A stretch of DNA of 64,000 nt from Paenibacillus ferrarius (lineage in GTDB: Bacteria; Bacillota; Bacilli; Paenibacillales; NBRC-103111): positions 1 to 64,000 of the forward strand of contig NZ_MBTG01000025.1 of the NCBI RefSeq assembly GCF_002027705.1, read 5' to 3'. Positions 50,723 through 59,619 of the stretch are shown piece by piece. Positions within the stretch are counted from its first letter, which is position 1, and the number at the start of each line of letters is the position of its first letter. Under the pieces are notes generated by a model. That model did no database searches. It saw only the letters and a program-made list of their open reading frames with translations, and was not told where the DNA came from. The position numbers and the translations under genes were made by a program.

Positions 50723-50750
50723 AGTGATTCCCCTTCCTGGTTACGGGCTT

Positions 50751-51113
50751 TTATTTAGCTACTCGAACGCCTTGAACAAAAATGTTCACATCGTCCACCT
50801 GAAGCCCTACGACTTCATTCAAAATATATTTAACTTTCGTTTGGACGTTGCCTGCAACTACGGATATTTTGGTTCCATAGCTGACAATAATATAAAGATC
50901 AATTTCGAGTCGCCCGTTCTCACGACGAACTTCGACACCGCGGCTTAAATTGTCCCGGCCCAGCAGCTCTGCTATCCCGTCTTTCAATTGCTTTCTCGTT
51001 GCCATACCAACAAGTCCATAACAATCTAACGCAGCGGAACCCGCCAGAGTTGAAATCACTTCATTGGTTATGTACACTTTTCCATACTCGGTTGTGAGTT
51101 CAATTGGCATCAT
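50751..51113 (-). CDS. yloU: Asp23/Gls24-family protein (YloU)
   Basis: 120 residues. The whole protein is an Asp23 domain: ITNEVISTLAGSAALDCYGLVGMATR, REENGRLEIDLYIIVSYGTKISVVAGNVQTKVKYIL and DDVNIFVQGVRV. Asp23-type proteins are small cytosolic or membrane-recruited alkaline-shock proteins. The gene precedes fakA as in Bacillus and diverges from rpmB. Confidence 0.88.
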   Translation of the reverse strand: MMPIELTTEYGKVYITNEVISTLAGSAALDCYGLVGMATRKQLKDGIAELLGRDNLSRGVEVRRENGRLEIDLYIIVSYGTKISVVAGNVQTKVKYILNEVVGLQVDDVNIFVQGVRVAK

Positions 51114-51278
51114 CTAAACAACTCCTTCAAATTTCCCTTCAGAAAACTACCTATGTAAGCATTCCCATTCCCGCTCTGCCTGACAAATCTGCCGCAAACT
51201 AAACACTTGGAATGTGGAGTAATCTTCATTGTACTATAACATACTAAATAAATAAACGGCAAAAAAGCAGGTAATTCG

Positions 51279-51308
51279 TTGACTAGGCTCCTTTTGCTAT
51301 GATATTAT
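51279..51308 (+). promoter_or_regulatory. Probable sigma-A promoter of rpmB
   Basis: TTGACT and TATTAT separated by 18 bases, about 130 bases before the rpmB start. No competing gene lies between. Confidence 0.5.
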
Positions 51309-51438
51309 GTCTAAGTGTGTTTTTGCTGGTTATAACATGAATCGCAAGAAGCAATGTCTAAATTTGAGGAAAGCTGTCATGTCAAGCTTAGGCTTGCCAC
51401 CCAGGCTGCTTTGTATACTGCCGAAGGAGGTGTCAAAC

Positions 51439-51627
51439 ATGTCCCGCAAATGTTTCATTACAGGTAAAAGTCCAAGTTCAGGTAATCACGTGTCCCACGC
51501 TAACAATAAAAACAAGCGTACTTGGGGAGTTAACGTTCAAAAGGTTCGCATCCTCGTTGATGGTAAACCAAAACGGGTTTACGTAAGTACTCGTGCGTTG
51601 AAATCCGGTAAAGTGGCTCGCGTTTAA
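51439..51627 (+). CDS. rpmB: 50S ribosomal protein L28
   Basis: 62 residues from the ATG with AAGGAGG eight bases upstream; the frame runs back to 51307 but only this start gives MSRKCFITGKSPSSGNHVSH. The characteristic L28 features are the N-terminal basic segment, NNKNKRTWGVNVQKVRI and the VSTRALKSGKV end. Cys5 alone is not a zinc-ribbon pattern, so this is a zinc-free form. It is the only plus-strand gene in the block, as in Bacillus. Confidence 0.95.
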   Translation: MSRKCFITGKSPSSGNHVSHANNKNKRTWGVNVQKVRILVDGKPKRVYVSTRALKSGKVARV

Positions 51628-51666
51628 TTGCAGCTTCTGATACTTACACTTTCGATGTAAAAGACA

Positions 51667-51692
51667 AAAAGCACCTTATCGGTGCTTTTTTT
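51667..51692 (+). terminator. Terminator of rpmB
   Basis: AAAAAGCACC-TTAT-CGGTGCTTTTTTT. Confidence 0.9.
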
Positions 51693-51725
51693 GCTTTTCT
51701 GGGGAGATAGCTAACTATGTGCTTC

Positions 51726-51806
51726 CTAGTTTTTGCTGAACGTATTAAGCACGGCCTTCACGAATCCACCCAAAAATCTTGGTAGCTTGATTGTGTAGAA
51801 CTTCAT
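51726..51806 (-). CDS. spoVM: Stage V sporulation protein M (26 aa)
   Basis: ATG preceded by AAGGAGGGG at six bases. The peptide starts MKFYTIKLPRFLGGFVKAVL and ends NTFSKN, matching the amphipathic helix of SpoVM, which recognises the curved forespore membrane and anchors the coat ATPase SpoIVA. Pro9 and the Gly/Phe core are conserved. The position next to rpmB is the same as in B. subtilis. Confidence 0.95.
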   Translation of the reverse strand: MKFYTIKLPRFLGGFVKAVLNTFSKN

Positions 51807-51824
51807 TCTCTACCCCTCCTTAGA

Positions 51825-51935
51825 GTTTTCGTCAGAAAACTGACTTGGTGAGCATTTGGCTAAGCGTTTTCGTCAGAAAACTGACTTCGTGAGCATGGAA
51901 CTTGCTTTTTTCGAAAGAAAGCTACCTCGTAAGCT
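51825..51935. repeat. Repeated 31-bp motif with small hairpin upstream of spoVM
   Basis: GTTTTCGTCAGAAAACTGAC... occurs at 51825-51855 and 51866-51896 (30 of 31 identical), and a diverged third copy lies at 51904-51935. Each can fold as GTTTTC-GTCA-GAAAAC. A weaker relative is at about 51139-51163 next to rpmB. Function unknown; it lies in the promoter region of spoVM. Confidence 0.65.
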
Positions 51936-52042
51936 ACACTGTTTGCATAACTGCTCCTTAGCATCGTTACAACAGTATATGCCAGGGTCGCAAAAAAGTA
52001 CCCTCTATTTTACTTTCTCCCGTAAATTCGCTTCCAGAAAGC

Positions 52043-52076
52043 AAAAAAAGCTACAAGAGCGCTTCACTCTTGTAAC
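52043..52076 (-). terminator. Terminator of the rsgA-rpe operon
   Basis: Minus strand TACAAGAG-TGAAGCG-CTCTTGTA flanked by AGCTTTTTTTGC, 14 bases after the stop of the gene at 52090. Confidence 0.85.
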
Positions 52077-52089
52077 TATATGTATGCAG

Positions 52090-52335
52090 CTACGATGGCG
52101 TTATGCCCAGCTGCGTATAAAGTGCAACACCTAAACTGAAAATAAAATATAAAAGAATCGTCAACACAATGAACCATACACGAAAGCTAATTTGCTCGAA
52201 CTGGCGAAAGAAACGTATCCCCACATACAAGGTGCCAAGTGAAAAAATGTACTTTGTCACGCCTTGTATATTCGAAAAGCAAGTTAACAAAATGCCGCAA
52301 AGCACACTGTACATGATCAACCAGAGAAATCTCAT
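52090..52335 (-). CDS. Small membrane protein downstream of rpe
   Basis: 81 residues with about three hydrophobic segments (roughly 3-22, 28-42, 53-72). RBS GAGGGGAG before the ATG. It follows rpe by 14 bases and is followed by the operon terminator. In Bacillus this position is occupied by thiN; this protein is not similar. Unknown function. Confidence 0.6.
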   Translation of the reverse strand: MRFLWLIMYSVLCGILLTCFSNIQGVTKYIFSLGTLYVGIRFFRQFEQISFRVWFIVLTILLYFIFSLGVALYTQLGITPS

Positions 52336-52349
52336 CGTCCCGCTCCCCT

Positions 52350-53000
52350 CTACCCGCGAATTCGACGGATAGCCTCAGCACGATCTGACTGCCCGAATAC
52401 CGCATTGCCAGCGACCAGCACATCCGCCCCGGCCTCTGCCACCTGGCGAGCCGTAACTTCATTGATCCCGCCGTCCACTTCGATATGCAGCCCGCTTAAC
52501 CCCTTGGCATTCGCCTGCTCACGCAAGGCCCGAATTTTGTTCAGCATGCCCGGAATGAAAGCTTGACCGCCGAAGCCGGGATTCACCGTCATAATCAGAA
52601 CAAGATCCAACTGCTCATCCAGCACATGCTCAATGAGTGAAATCGGTGTTGCAGGATTAAGCACAACCCCAGCTTTCACGCCGCTTTGCTTAATAAGATG
52701 CAGCGTCCGATGCAGATGCGTACAAGCTTCTACATGAACGGAGATCAAATCAGCGCCCGCCTTGACGAAATCCGGGATATAGCGATCCGGCTGCTCAATC
52801 ATCAAATGCACGTCAAGCGGCAGCTTCGTCACCGGACGTATCGCTTCAACAACCAACGGGCCGATTGTAATATTCGGCACGAAATGGCCGTCCATGACAT
52901 CGACGTGAATCCAATCTGCTCCGCCAAGCTCCGCTTCTTTAATTTCTTCCCCAAGTCTAGCGAAATTAGCTGATAAAATAGAAGGTGCTACATATACCAT
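52350..53000 (-). CDS. rpe: Ribulose-phosphate 3-epimerase
   Basis: 216 residues, TIM barrel. Metal and catalytic residues: HVDVMDGHFVPNITIGP (His/Asp), DVHLMIEQP, MTVNPGFGGQAFIP and EVDGGI. It interconverts ribulose-5-phosphate and xylulose-5-phosphate in the pentose phosphate pathway. RBS AGAGGAGG. It starts five bases after the rsgA stop. Confidence 0.95.
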   Translation of the reverse strand: MVYVAPSILSANFARLGEEIKEAELGGADWIHVDVMDGHFVPNITIGPLVVEAIRPVTKLPLDVHLMIEQPDRYIPDFVKAGADLISVHVEACTHLHRTLHLIKQSGVKAGVVLNPATPISLIEHVLDEQLDLVLIMTVNPGFGGQAFIPGMLNKIRALREQANAKGLSGLHIEVDGGINEVTARQVAEAGADVLVAGNAVFGQSDRAEAIRRIRG

Positions 53001-53005
53001 CCGTT

Positions 53006-53935
53006 CTAATACCTCCTCTTCCGATCCTTGATTTCTGCCAAAAATAATAAGTAATGATCATAGCGAGAAGCCGCAATTGTCCCATCGGCTACGCAATCAC
53101 GAACCTTGCAATCAGGCTCATGCAAATGCAGGCAGCCTCTGAAGCGACAGCCTTCCGCTATCGCGGCGAATTCCCTGAAGCAGTCGCCAAGCCCTTCCGC
53201 TTCCACTTCCATGAAATCCAGTTGGCTGAAGCCCGGCGTATCTGCGACGAGCCCCCCGTTCGTTAGAGGCATCAGTTCCACATGTCTTGTCGTGTGTTTC
53301 CCTCGCCCCAGCCGTTGAGAAATGGCATTCGTCTCCAAATTCAGACCGCTGATCATTTCATTCAACAACGAAGACTTGCCTACGCCCGACTGCCCGGCGA
53401 ATACGCTGACCGTGCCATCCAAATGCTGGAGGATCGACTCCACGCCCTCATGCAGCTTCGAGCTCGTTTTTTGTATTGTGTATCCAATGCCCTCATACAG
53501 CTTGGTAATCCGTTCTAACTCCGCAACCGTCATGTCCTTGGCTCCGGAAGCGTCGCTGTCTGCTGTCAATAAATCGCTTTTGGTGAAGCAGAGGAGCACG
53601 TCAATGCCGGTATTCTCAATATGAACGAGAAACTTGTCCAGCAATTGCAAATTCAAGACCGGCTCTGTGACCGAAAAGACCAGCACAACGAGATTCACAT
53701 TAGCGATCGGAGGGCGAATCAATTCCGAAGTTCGAGGAAGGATCTCCGTGACGGTGCCTTCCCCATTCTCGGTCTCTTCGTACATTACACGATCCCCTAC
53801 GAGAGGGGTAATATTTCTATTTTTGAAAACCCCCCGGCCGCGGCAAGTAATCGTATTCGCCGCAGCCAGCTCCGCCCCTTCGGGCAGTACATAGTAGTAA
53901 CCGCTCAATGCTTTCGTAATCGTTCCTTGCGGCAT
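53006..53935 (-). CDS. rsgA: Small ribosomal subunit biogenesis GTPase RsgA
   Basis: 309 residues. An N-terminal OB domain (about 1-70) is followed by a circularly permuted GTPase: G4 FTKSDLL, G1 GQSGVGKSSLLNEM, G2 region with THHR-like GKHTTRHVE, and G3 DTPGF. A C-terminal zinc site is formed by CRFRGCLHLHEPDCKV. RsgA checks late 30S assembly. The ATG shares one base with the prkC stop (TAATG). Confidence 0.95.
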   Translation of the reverse strand: MPQGTITKALSGYYYVLPEGAELAAANTITCRGRGVFKNRNITPLVGDRVMYEETENGEGTVTEILPRTSELIRPPIANVNLVVLVFSVTEPVLNLQLLDKFLVHIENTGIDVLLCFTKSDLLTADSDASGAKDMTVAELERITKLYEGIGYTIQKTSSKLHEGVESILQHLDGTVSVFAGQSGVGKSSLLNEMISGLNLETNAISQRLGRGKHTTRHVELMPLTNGGLVADTPGFSQLDFMEVEAEGLGDCFREFAAIAEGCRFRGCLHLHEPDCKVRDCVADGTIAASRYDHYLLFLAEIKDRKRRY

Positions 53936-56046
53936 TAATTTGCGCCTCCAGTAGGTGGTTTAGAGGCAGCACCGCCTGTTTGGCCTTGCCCATTTCCATT
54001 GTTGCCAACCGGGATTGCCGGTCCGCTGTTTTGTTGTTTGGGCGAAGGAGTAGGCGATGCCGTAGGGCTCGGCGATGCCGTTTTCCCACTCTTTTGATCC
54101 AAATAATCCTGATACGTGCGCGTGATCGAGTTAACTAGACTGTCGCCTTCTTTGATCAAGATGACAGCTTTTTTATCTGGAGAAACAATGACTTTGACAT
54201 CCAAATTCTGCGCCTTGGACACTTTTTCCGTTTTGTATTCGAAATTCTCATACTGAGCGTCGCTGACTACAATCTTGAACTCGGAATCCTTGCCTTCTGT
54301 CGTTGGCTTCACCGGAATGCTGACCGTTAATTGACCGGCATCTTCCGGCAATCCGTCACTAATAACCAATGAAATTTCAGCGCCGATGGAGACATCCTGA
54401 TTTTTATCAAAAGGAAATTGCTTGATGACCTTGCCTTTGGCGACTTTATAGCTCTTCTCGCGCGTAATGCCATTCACAGGAAGCTTAAGATTCAGCTTCG
54501 CAATCTGCGCCTTCGCTTCCGCTTCCGTCATGCCAACAAGATCAGGCATTTTAAACGTTTCCTTAGCTTTGCTGACGACAAATGTAATGGCTGCTTTGTC
54601 CAGTTCAAATTCGTCCCCAACAAGCGGCGTCTGTTTCAAAATTGTACCAGGCGTATCCTCGGTCGTCTCTTGGGTGAACGTAACCTGATCATCATTGATA
54701 CCAAGCGCTTGAAGCTTTAATTTGGCATCCTTGAGCAACTGTCCGACATAGCTCTCCATCTTGATTTTGGGAACGCCAGAACTAACATAAAGCGTCACTT
54801 TAGTCCCCACATTCATCCTCATCCCGCTCGGATCTTGACGAATAACGGTGTCCTTGGCCAGTTTGCTGTCTTTGTCATATTCAACCGTCGAACCGAGCTT
54901 AACCGCCGTGAGTTCAGCTTGAGCCTGAATCAACGGTTTGTTAATCACATTCGGAACCTCAACGGTTTCAACGGCGAACATCCCTCTCACATACCCGACC
55001 ATGTACCACATCCCGCCCAGTACGATGAGCAGAACGGCAATCCAGATCAACGGCTTGGCCCATCCATTTCCTTTGGAAGGAGCTGATTCTTCGCGCAAAG
55101 CGGGCTTTTCGGGTTCGTCATCCTCGAACTTCGACAGTTGGTCGGCACGTATCGCAGGCATCACCAACGTACGCTCTTCATCCATCCCATAAGCATCCCA
55201 GAAAGCAACCTTCGCTTCATTCCTGCGGTCCGGATTCAAACAGGTGTCCAAATCCTCCATCATGAGCTTCGCTGACTTGTAGCGTTCCTCGGGCTTTTTG
55301 CGCATGGCCTTCAAAATAATATTTTCCACACTTTGCGGGATGAGCGGGTTCACCTTGCGAGGCTCTTCCACATCTTCCTGCAAATGCTTGAGCGCTACCG
55401 AAATCGGGCTTTCACCCAGAAAGGGCAGCTTGGCCGTCAGCATTTGATACATGACGATACCTAGGGAATACAAATCGGACTTCTCGCCCGTATTCGTCCC
55501 TTTGGCATGCTCAGGCGAGAAATAGTGAACAGAACCAACAACCGATCCCGTTTGTGTAATGGTTGAGGAGGTTGCCGCACGCGCAATCCCAAAATCCGTC
55601 ACTTTGACCCGGCCATTTTTGCCGATTAGAATATTGTGCGGCTTAATATCCCGGTGGATGATTTCATTATGGTGGGCGTGATCAAGCGCATCGGCGATTT
55701 GACTCGCGAAATGAACGGCGTCTTCCACCTGAAGCGGGGCTTTTTCCTTGATTAAATCATTTAGCGTTTTGCCCTCTATGTATTCCATGACAATGTAATG
55801 CACGTCTTCTTCTTGTCCCACATCATAAATACTGACGACATTAGGATGAGAAAGGGAAGCGGCTGCTTGAGCTTCTCTGCGAAAACGACGAATGAACTCT
55901 TCGTCATGCACATACTGCTGGCGCAGCACCTTCACAGCCACTTTACGGTTTAATAAAAGATCATGCCCTTTGTAAACCAAAGCCATGCCGCCTCCGCCAA
56001 TGCGCTCTAGGATCTCATAGCGGCCTCCAAGCTTTCTACCGATCAA
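53935..56046 (-). CDS. prkC: Serine/threonine protein kinase PrkC with PASTA repeats
   Basis: 703 residues from a TTG overlapping the prpC stop, with AGGGGTGATG upstream. The kinase domain (about 8-270) has GGGGMALVYKG, VAVKVL, catalytic IHRDIKPHNIL and VTDFGIARA. A transmembrane helix (about 334-355) leads to three PASTA repeats (about 365-565) that bind muropeptides, then a beta-rich region and a Pro/Ser/Gly-rich tail (about 655-703). In Bacillus PrkC phosphorylates translation and wall-control proteins and signals spore germination. Confidence 0.95.
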   Translation of the reverse strand: MIGRKLGGRYEILERIGGGGMALVYKGHDLLLNRKVAVKVLRQQYVHDEEFIRRFRREAQAAASLSHPNVVSIYDVGQEEDVHYIVMEYIEGKTLNDLIKEKAPLQVEDAVHFASQIADALDHAHHNEIIHRDIKPHNILIGKNGRVKVTDFGIARAATSSTITQTGSVVGSVHYFSPEHAKGTNTGEKSDLYSLGIVMYQMLTAKLPFLGESPISVALKHLQEDVEEPRKVNPLIPQSVENIILKAMRKKPEERYKSAKLMMEDLDTCLNPDRRNEAKVAFWDAYGMDEERTLVMPAIRADQLSKFEDDEPEKPALREESAPSKGNGWAKPLIWIAVLLIVLGGMWYMVGYVRGMFAVETVEVPNVINKPLIQAQAELTAVKLGSTVEYDKDSKLAKDTVIRQDPSGMRMNVGTKVTLYVSSGVPKIKMESYVGQLLKDAKLKLQALGINDDQVTFTQETTEDTPGTILKQTPLVGDEFELDKAAITFVVSKAKETFKMPDLVGMTEAEAKAQIAKLNLKLPVNGITREKSYKVAKGKVIKQFPFDKNQDVSIGAEISLVISDGLPEDAGQLTVSIPVKPTTEGKDSEFKIVVSDAQYENFEYKTEKVSKAQNLDVKVIVSPDKKAVILIKEGDSLVNSITRTYQDYLDQKSGKTASPSPTASPTPSPKQQNSGPAIPVGNNGNGQGQTGGAASKPPTGGAN

Positions 56047-56807
56047 TTCTCATCACCCCTTTTTTCGTCCGAATCCTGATCATGTGCAAGTAAAACGACC
56101 GTTACATTGTCATCTCCGCCTTCATCAAGCGCGCGTGCAATCAATTGTTCCGCAGCATCTTCCAATTTCGCATGAGATTTGATAATACCCATAATGTCAC
56201 TGGAGTCCACTAATCCGCTCAGACCATCGCTGCAAATCAGAATCGTGTCTCCCGGGCGCCAAGGGTATTCATAAAGATCCACCTCTACGCCTGGCTCTGT
56301 GCCAAGTGCCCGCGTAATCCAATTCCGCCTAGGATGATGATCCGCCTCTTCGATGGTAATCTGCCCGTTCTTCACGAGCTCATATACGAGCGAATGATCT
56401 TCTGTCAGCTGAGTGATCGCATCATCTGTTATTTTATAAGCACGGCTGTCGCCGATATGCCCGATAATAAGAAGCTCCTGCGAAGCAATAATGGCAACAA
56501 CCGTCGTTCCCATCCCATGATAATTTTCCTGCCCTGAAGCAAACTCATAAATCTTCTCATTTGCATTCTCAATAGCTTCCTTCAGCACTTGCTTGCGAGC
56601 TTCCACGGGCATTCCCCGATGGATCGACTGCAACTGCTCTTGGATCATATCGATAGCCATTTGACTGGCGATATCACCAGCCTGATGTCCCCCCATACCA
56701 TCAGCAACAATAGCCAAAGAAAGGCCACCCAGCTCAGGTTGTATAGTGGCGCGGTCCTCATTCACTTGACGGACTTTACCGATATCGGTACGGCTTACCA
56801 TCTTCAT
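56043..56807 (-). CDS. prpC: PP2C-type protein phosphatase PrpC
   Basis: 254 residues. All PP2C metal motifs are present: RQVNEDR, VADGMGGHQAGD, GHIGDSRAY, ICSDGLSGLV and GGDDNVTVVLL. It reverses PrkC phosphorylation. RBS GAGGTG. A 4-base overlap with prkC gives coupled expression of kinase and phosphatase, the universal Firmicute arrangement. Confidence 0.95.
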   Translation of the reverse strand: MKMVSRTDIGKVRQVNEDRATIQPELGGLSLAIVADGMGGHQAGDIASQMAIDMIQEQLQSIHRGMPVEARKQVLKEAIENANEKIYEFASGQENYHGMGTTVVAIIASQELLIIGHIGDSRAYKITDDAITQLTEDHSLVYELVKNGQITIEEADHHPRRNWITRALGTEPGVEVDLYEYPWRPGDTILICSDGLSGLVDSSDIMGIIKSHAKLEDAAEQLIARALDEGGDDNVTVVLLAHDQDSDEKRGDEN

Positions 56808-56822
56808 CCGGATTTCACCTCA

Positions 56823-57890
56823 TTACTTGCTCTCCATATGCTTAGCGCGCAATTGCCCGCAGGCAGCTGCAATATCACTGCCTTGTTCACGGCGTATGGT
56901 GGCGTTAATTTTGCCCTTCTCAAGAATACGCTGGAAGGTGAAAATATCATCTCTGGGCGTACGTTTGAAATCCCGTTCAGCTACGAAATTCACAGGAATC
57001 AGGTTCACGTGGCTAAGCGGCATATCCTTCAATACCAGGGCTAGCTCCTCAGCATGCTCCGGTTGGTCATTCACTTCCCCCATAAGGGCATACTCAAACG
57101 TAATGCGTCTGCCTGTTTTGGCAATATAATACTTGCAAGCTTCAATTAAATCTACGAAAGGAAATCTGCGATTTACCGGCATCAGCTTGGAACGAAGCTT
57201 ATCGTTCGGCGCATGAATGGAAATCGCCAAATTCACTTGCAGATTCTCATCAGCGAATTTGTAGATGTTCGGCACGATCCCGCTCGTCGATACCGTGATA
57301 TGACGTTGTCCAATGTTTAGCCCCTTCGGATGAATCATAACACGCAGGAAATTCATCGTCGCTTCATAATTCTCAAACGGCTCGCCGATTCCCATGATCA
57401 CGATAGAGGAAATACGTTCCTCGGTTTCATCCAGCAGCTTCTGCGCTTTGACAACTTGAGCGACAATCTCCCCAGGTCTAAGATCCCTTTTGAGACCGCC
57501 CAGCGTAGAGGCGCAGAACGTACAGCCTACTCGGCAGCCTACCTGCGTAGTAACACAAATGCTGTTGCCGTAGTTATGCTTCATGACAACCGTTTCAATC
57601 GCATTCTTATCTTCCAGCTCAAATAGAAACTTGACCGTACCATCTTGCGATTGATACTTGGCGATCTCGGTCAATGTTACAAATTCAAACTGATCCTTCA
57701 GTTTGTCACGCAGCGTCTTCGGCAAATTCGACATCTCGTCAAAGCTGAATACGCGCTTTATATACAACCAGTCAAAAATTTGTCCGGCACGAAACGAGGA
57801 TTCGCCGTTCTCTTTCACCCAGCTCTGCCACTCATCCCAATTCAAATCATACACAAACGGTTTCACATTCTCACTTACTTTGCTAATCAT
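56823..57890 (-). CDS. rlmN: Dual-specificity 23S rRNA/tRNA methyltransferase RlmN
   Basis: 355 residues from ATG at 57890; a GTG three codons earlier is possible. Radical-SAM cluster motif CRVGCTFCAS (about 110-119), SAM-binding GIGEP, and the C-terminal methyl-accepting Cys in AACGQLRAKH. It methylates C2 of A2503 in 23S rRNA and A37 in some tRNAs. Operon position between rsmB and prpC is conserved. Confidence 0.93.
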   Translation of the reverse strand: MISKVSENVKPFVYDLNWDEWQSWVKENGESSFRAGQIFDWLYIKRVFSFDEMSNLPKTLRDKLKDQFEFVTLTEIAKYQSQDGTVKFLFELEDKNAIETVVMKHNYGNSICVTTQVGCRVGCTFCASTLGGLKRDLRPGEIVAQVVKAQKLLDETEERISSIVIMGIGEPFENYEATMNFLRVMIHPKGLNIGQRHITVSTSGIVPNIYKFADENLQVNLAISIHAPNDKLRSKLMPVNRRFPFVDLIEACKYYIAKTGRRITFEYALMGEVNDQPEHAEELALVLKDMPLSHVNLIPVNFVAERDFKRTPRDDIFTFQRILEKGKINATIRREQGSDIAAACGQLRAKHMESK

Positions 57891-58077
57891 ATTTATCACA
57901 ACCTGTTATTATTTGGTCTATTTTTTTGCTAATCTCATGTATTTTATCACAAAGCGGGCACGAACACACATCCTCATCTACGGCAGCTGCCAGTAAACGC
58001 GGAAAATACTTTCGTTCCCATGTGGAATCGCGCCAAAATTCGCGAATGACCTGCGCAGTGGGCAGGTCATTCTTCAT
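57883..58077 (-). CDS. Possible 64-residue CxxC protein between rsmB and rlmN
   Basis: ATG 34 bases after the rsmB stop; its end overlaps the rlmN start region. It contains CSCPLC and a downstream single Cys, and coding-like helices (QVIREFWRDSTWERKYFPRLL). No clear ribosome site and no recognised family. It fills an otherwise unexplained gap in a tight operon, so it may be real. Confidence 0.4.
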   Translation of the reverse strand: MKNDLPTAQVIREFWRDSTWERKYFPRLLAAAVDEDVCSCPLCDKIHEISKKIDQIITGCDKYD

Positions 58078-58111
58078 GTGCGAGAGCAGCTTATGCGTTC
58101 ATGTCCCCATG

Positions 58112-59569
58112 CTAAGCACGCTTGCGCAGCCGAGCGATAAAGAAGCCATCCGAGTGGAACTGCTGCGGAAGGATTTGCACCATCCCAGCTGCAGCCGCTG
58201 CTGGATCAATACTTGCAAAGCGATCCGCTGGCAGCGGATCGAGTTCGAATTCACTGTGGTCAGCGAGGAATCGCTCAACCATGCCGGCGTTCTCAGCGTG
58301 TTCAATCGTGCACGTGCTGTAGACCAGCACGCCGCCTGGCTTCAGCAGCCGATGCACGCGACTCAAGATACCGTACTGAAGCTCGCTGATTGCGTCGATT
58401 TCCGCTTCTTGCTTCGCCCACTTAAGATCCGGCTTGCGGCGAATGACCCCGAGGCCCGAGCAGGGCGCATCCAGCAGGATGCGGTCGAACGACTCCGCCG
58501 CAAAGTGCTCGTCCAGCTTCGCAGCATCCATCACCAGCGTCTGAATGGACGACAGTCCCAGACGCTCTGCTTGATCGGCGATCAGCTTCTGCTTGTGCTC
58601 ATGCAGATCACAAGCCCAAATCTTGCCCGCATCGTCCATCTTCTCGGCGATGTGCGCGGTCTTGCCGCCAGGGGCGGCGCAGCAGTCCAGCACCGTCATC
58701 CCTGGACGCGGATCCAGAGCTTCAGCGACGAGCATCGAGCTCTCGTCTTGAATCGAGTAGTCCCCATGCTGGAAGCCGGGGGTCAAAGCCATGTTCCCGG
58801 CCCCCTGCACAAGGATGCCGGCCGGGGCCAGCTCTGACGCTTCCGCGCTGAGACCGCTGCCCTGGAGCTGCTCCAGCAGCTCGGGGCGGCTGCGCCGTCT
58901 CGCGTTCGCGCGAATGCTCACGTGCGGCGGCTCGTTGTTCGCCGCACAGATCTGTTCCGTCAGCTCGGCGCCCAGCTGACGGATCCATCGGCGCACGAGC
59001 CACTCCGGGTGGGAGTGGCCCAGCGCAATGCGCTTCACATCGCCGAGCGCAGCCGGCAATGTAAGCTCGGCTTTGCTGCGAATGATCGCGCGCAGCACGC
59101 CGTTGACCATGCCCGAGATGCCTTGATGGCCTCGGCGCTTCGCGATATTGACCGCTTCGCTCACGACCGCATGGTCGGGGATGCGGTCCAAATAATGCAG
59201 CTGATAGAAACTCAGCCGCAGCAAGCAGCGAACCCAGGGCTCCAGCTTGGCAAGCCCCTTGCTCACAAACCGTTCCAAGAAGAAATCAATCGTATTTCTC
59301 CGTCCAATGGTACCGTACACAAGCTCTGTCGCCAGTCCCGCATCCGATCGTTCCAATGCATGCTTTTGCAGGATCTGGTTCAGCAGCAAATTGCTGTACG
59401 CTTGATTCTCTTCCACCCGAATCAAGACATCCAGCGCCGCATCTCGGGCAGAATGCTTAACAGCGCTGCTCTTCGCAGCGCCTGAGGAAGATTTTGGCGC
59501 CGAGGGCTTGCCAGCTCTGGGCGATTTCTGAAGTCCATGTTGCGGACGAGTTGGTTTTTCCGTTGACAA
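58112..59569 (-). CDS. rsmB: 16S rRNA (cytosine-967-C5)-methyltransferase RsmB
   Basis: 485 residues from a TTG with GAGGTAG upstream. A basic Ser/Ala/Lys-rich extension (about 1-38) precedes the NusB-like RNA-binding domain (about 40-165). The SAM domain (about 280-480) has VLDCCAAPGGKTAHIAEKM and both functional cysteines (CCAAPGG and LDAPCSGLGVIRRKPDLKW). The N-terminal extension is longer than usual. Confidence 0.93.
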   Translation of the reverse strand: MSTEKPTRPQHGLQKSPRAGKPSAPKSSSGAAKSSAVKHSARDAALDVLIRVEENQAYSNLLLNQILQKHALERSDAGLATELVYGTIGRRNTIDFFLERFVSKGLAKLEPWVRCLLRLSFYQLHYLDRIPDHAVVSEAVNIAKRRGHQGISGMVNGVLRAIIRSKAELTLPAALGDVKRIALGHSHPEWLVRRWIRQLGAELTEQICAANNEPPHVSIRANARRRSRPELLEQLQGSGLSAEASELAPAGILVQGAGNMALTPGFQHGDYSIQDESSMLVAEALDPRPGMTVLDCCAAPGGKTAHIAEKMDDAGKIWACDLHEHKQKLIADQAERLGLSSIQTLVMDAAKLDEHFAAESFDRILLDAPCSGLGVIRRKPDLKWAKQEAEIDAISELQYGILSRVHRLLKPGGVLVYSTCTIEHAENAGMVERFLADHSEFELDPLPADRFASIDPAAAAAGMVQILPQQFHSDGFFIARLRKRA

Positions 59570-59619
59570 ATCAACTACCTCATTTTTTGTTAAGTAATAA
59601 TGAATTTAAGTCTAAGCCG

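Noticed and set aside
51300..51438. Riboswitch or ribosomal-protein leader in front of rpmB
   Set aside because: The 130-base leader shows no recognisable aptamer or strong alternative terminator.
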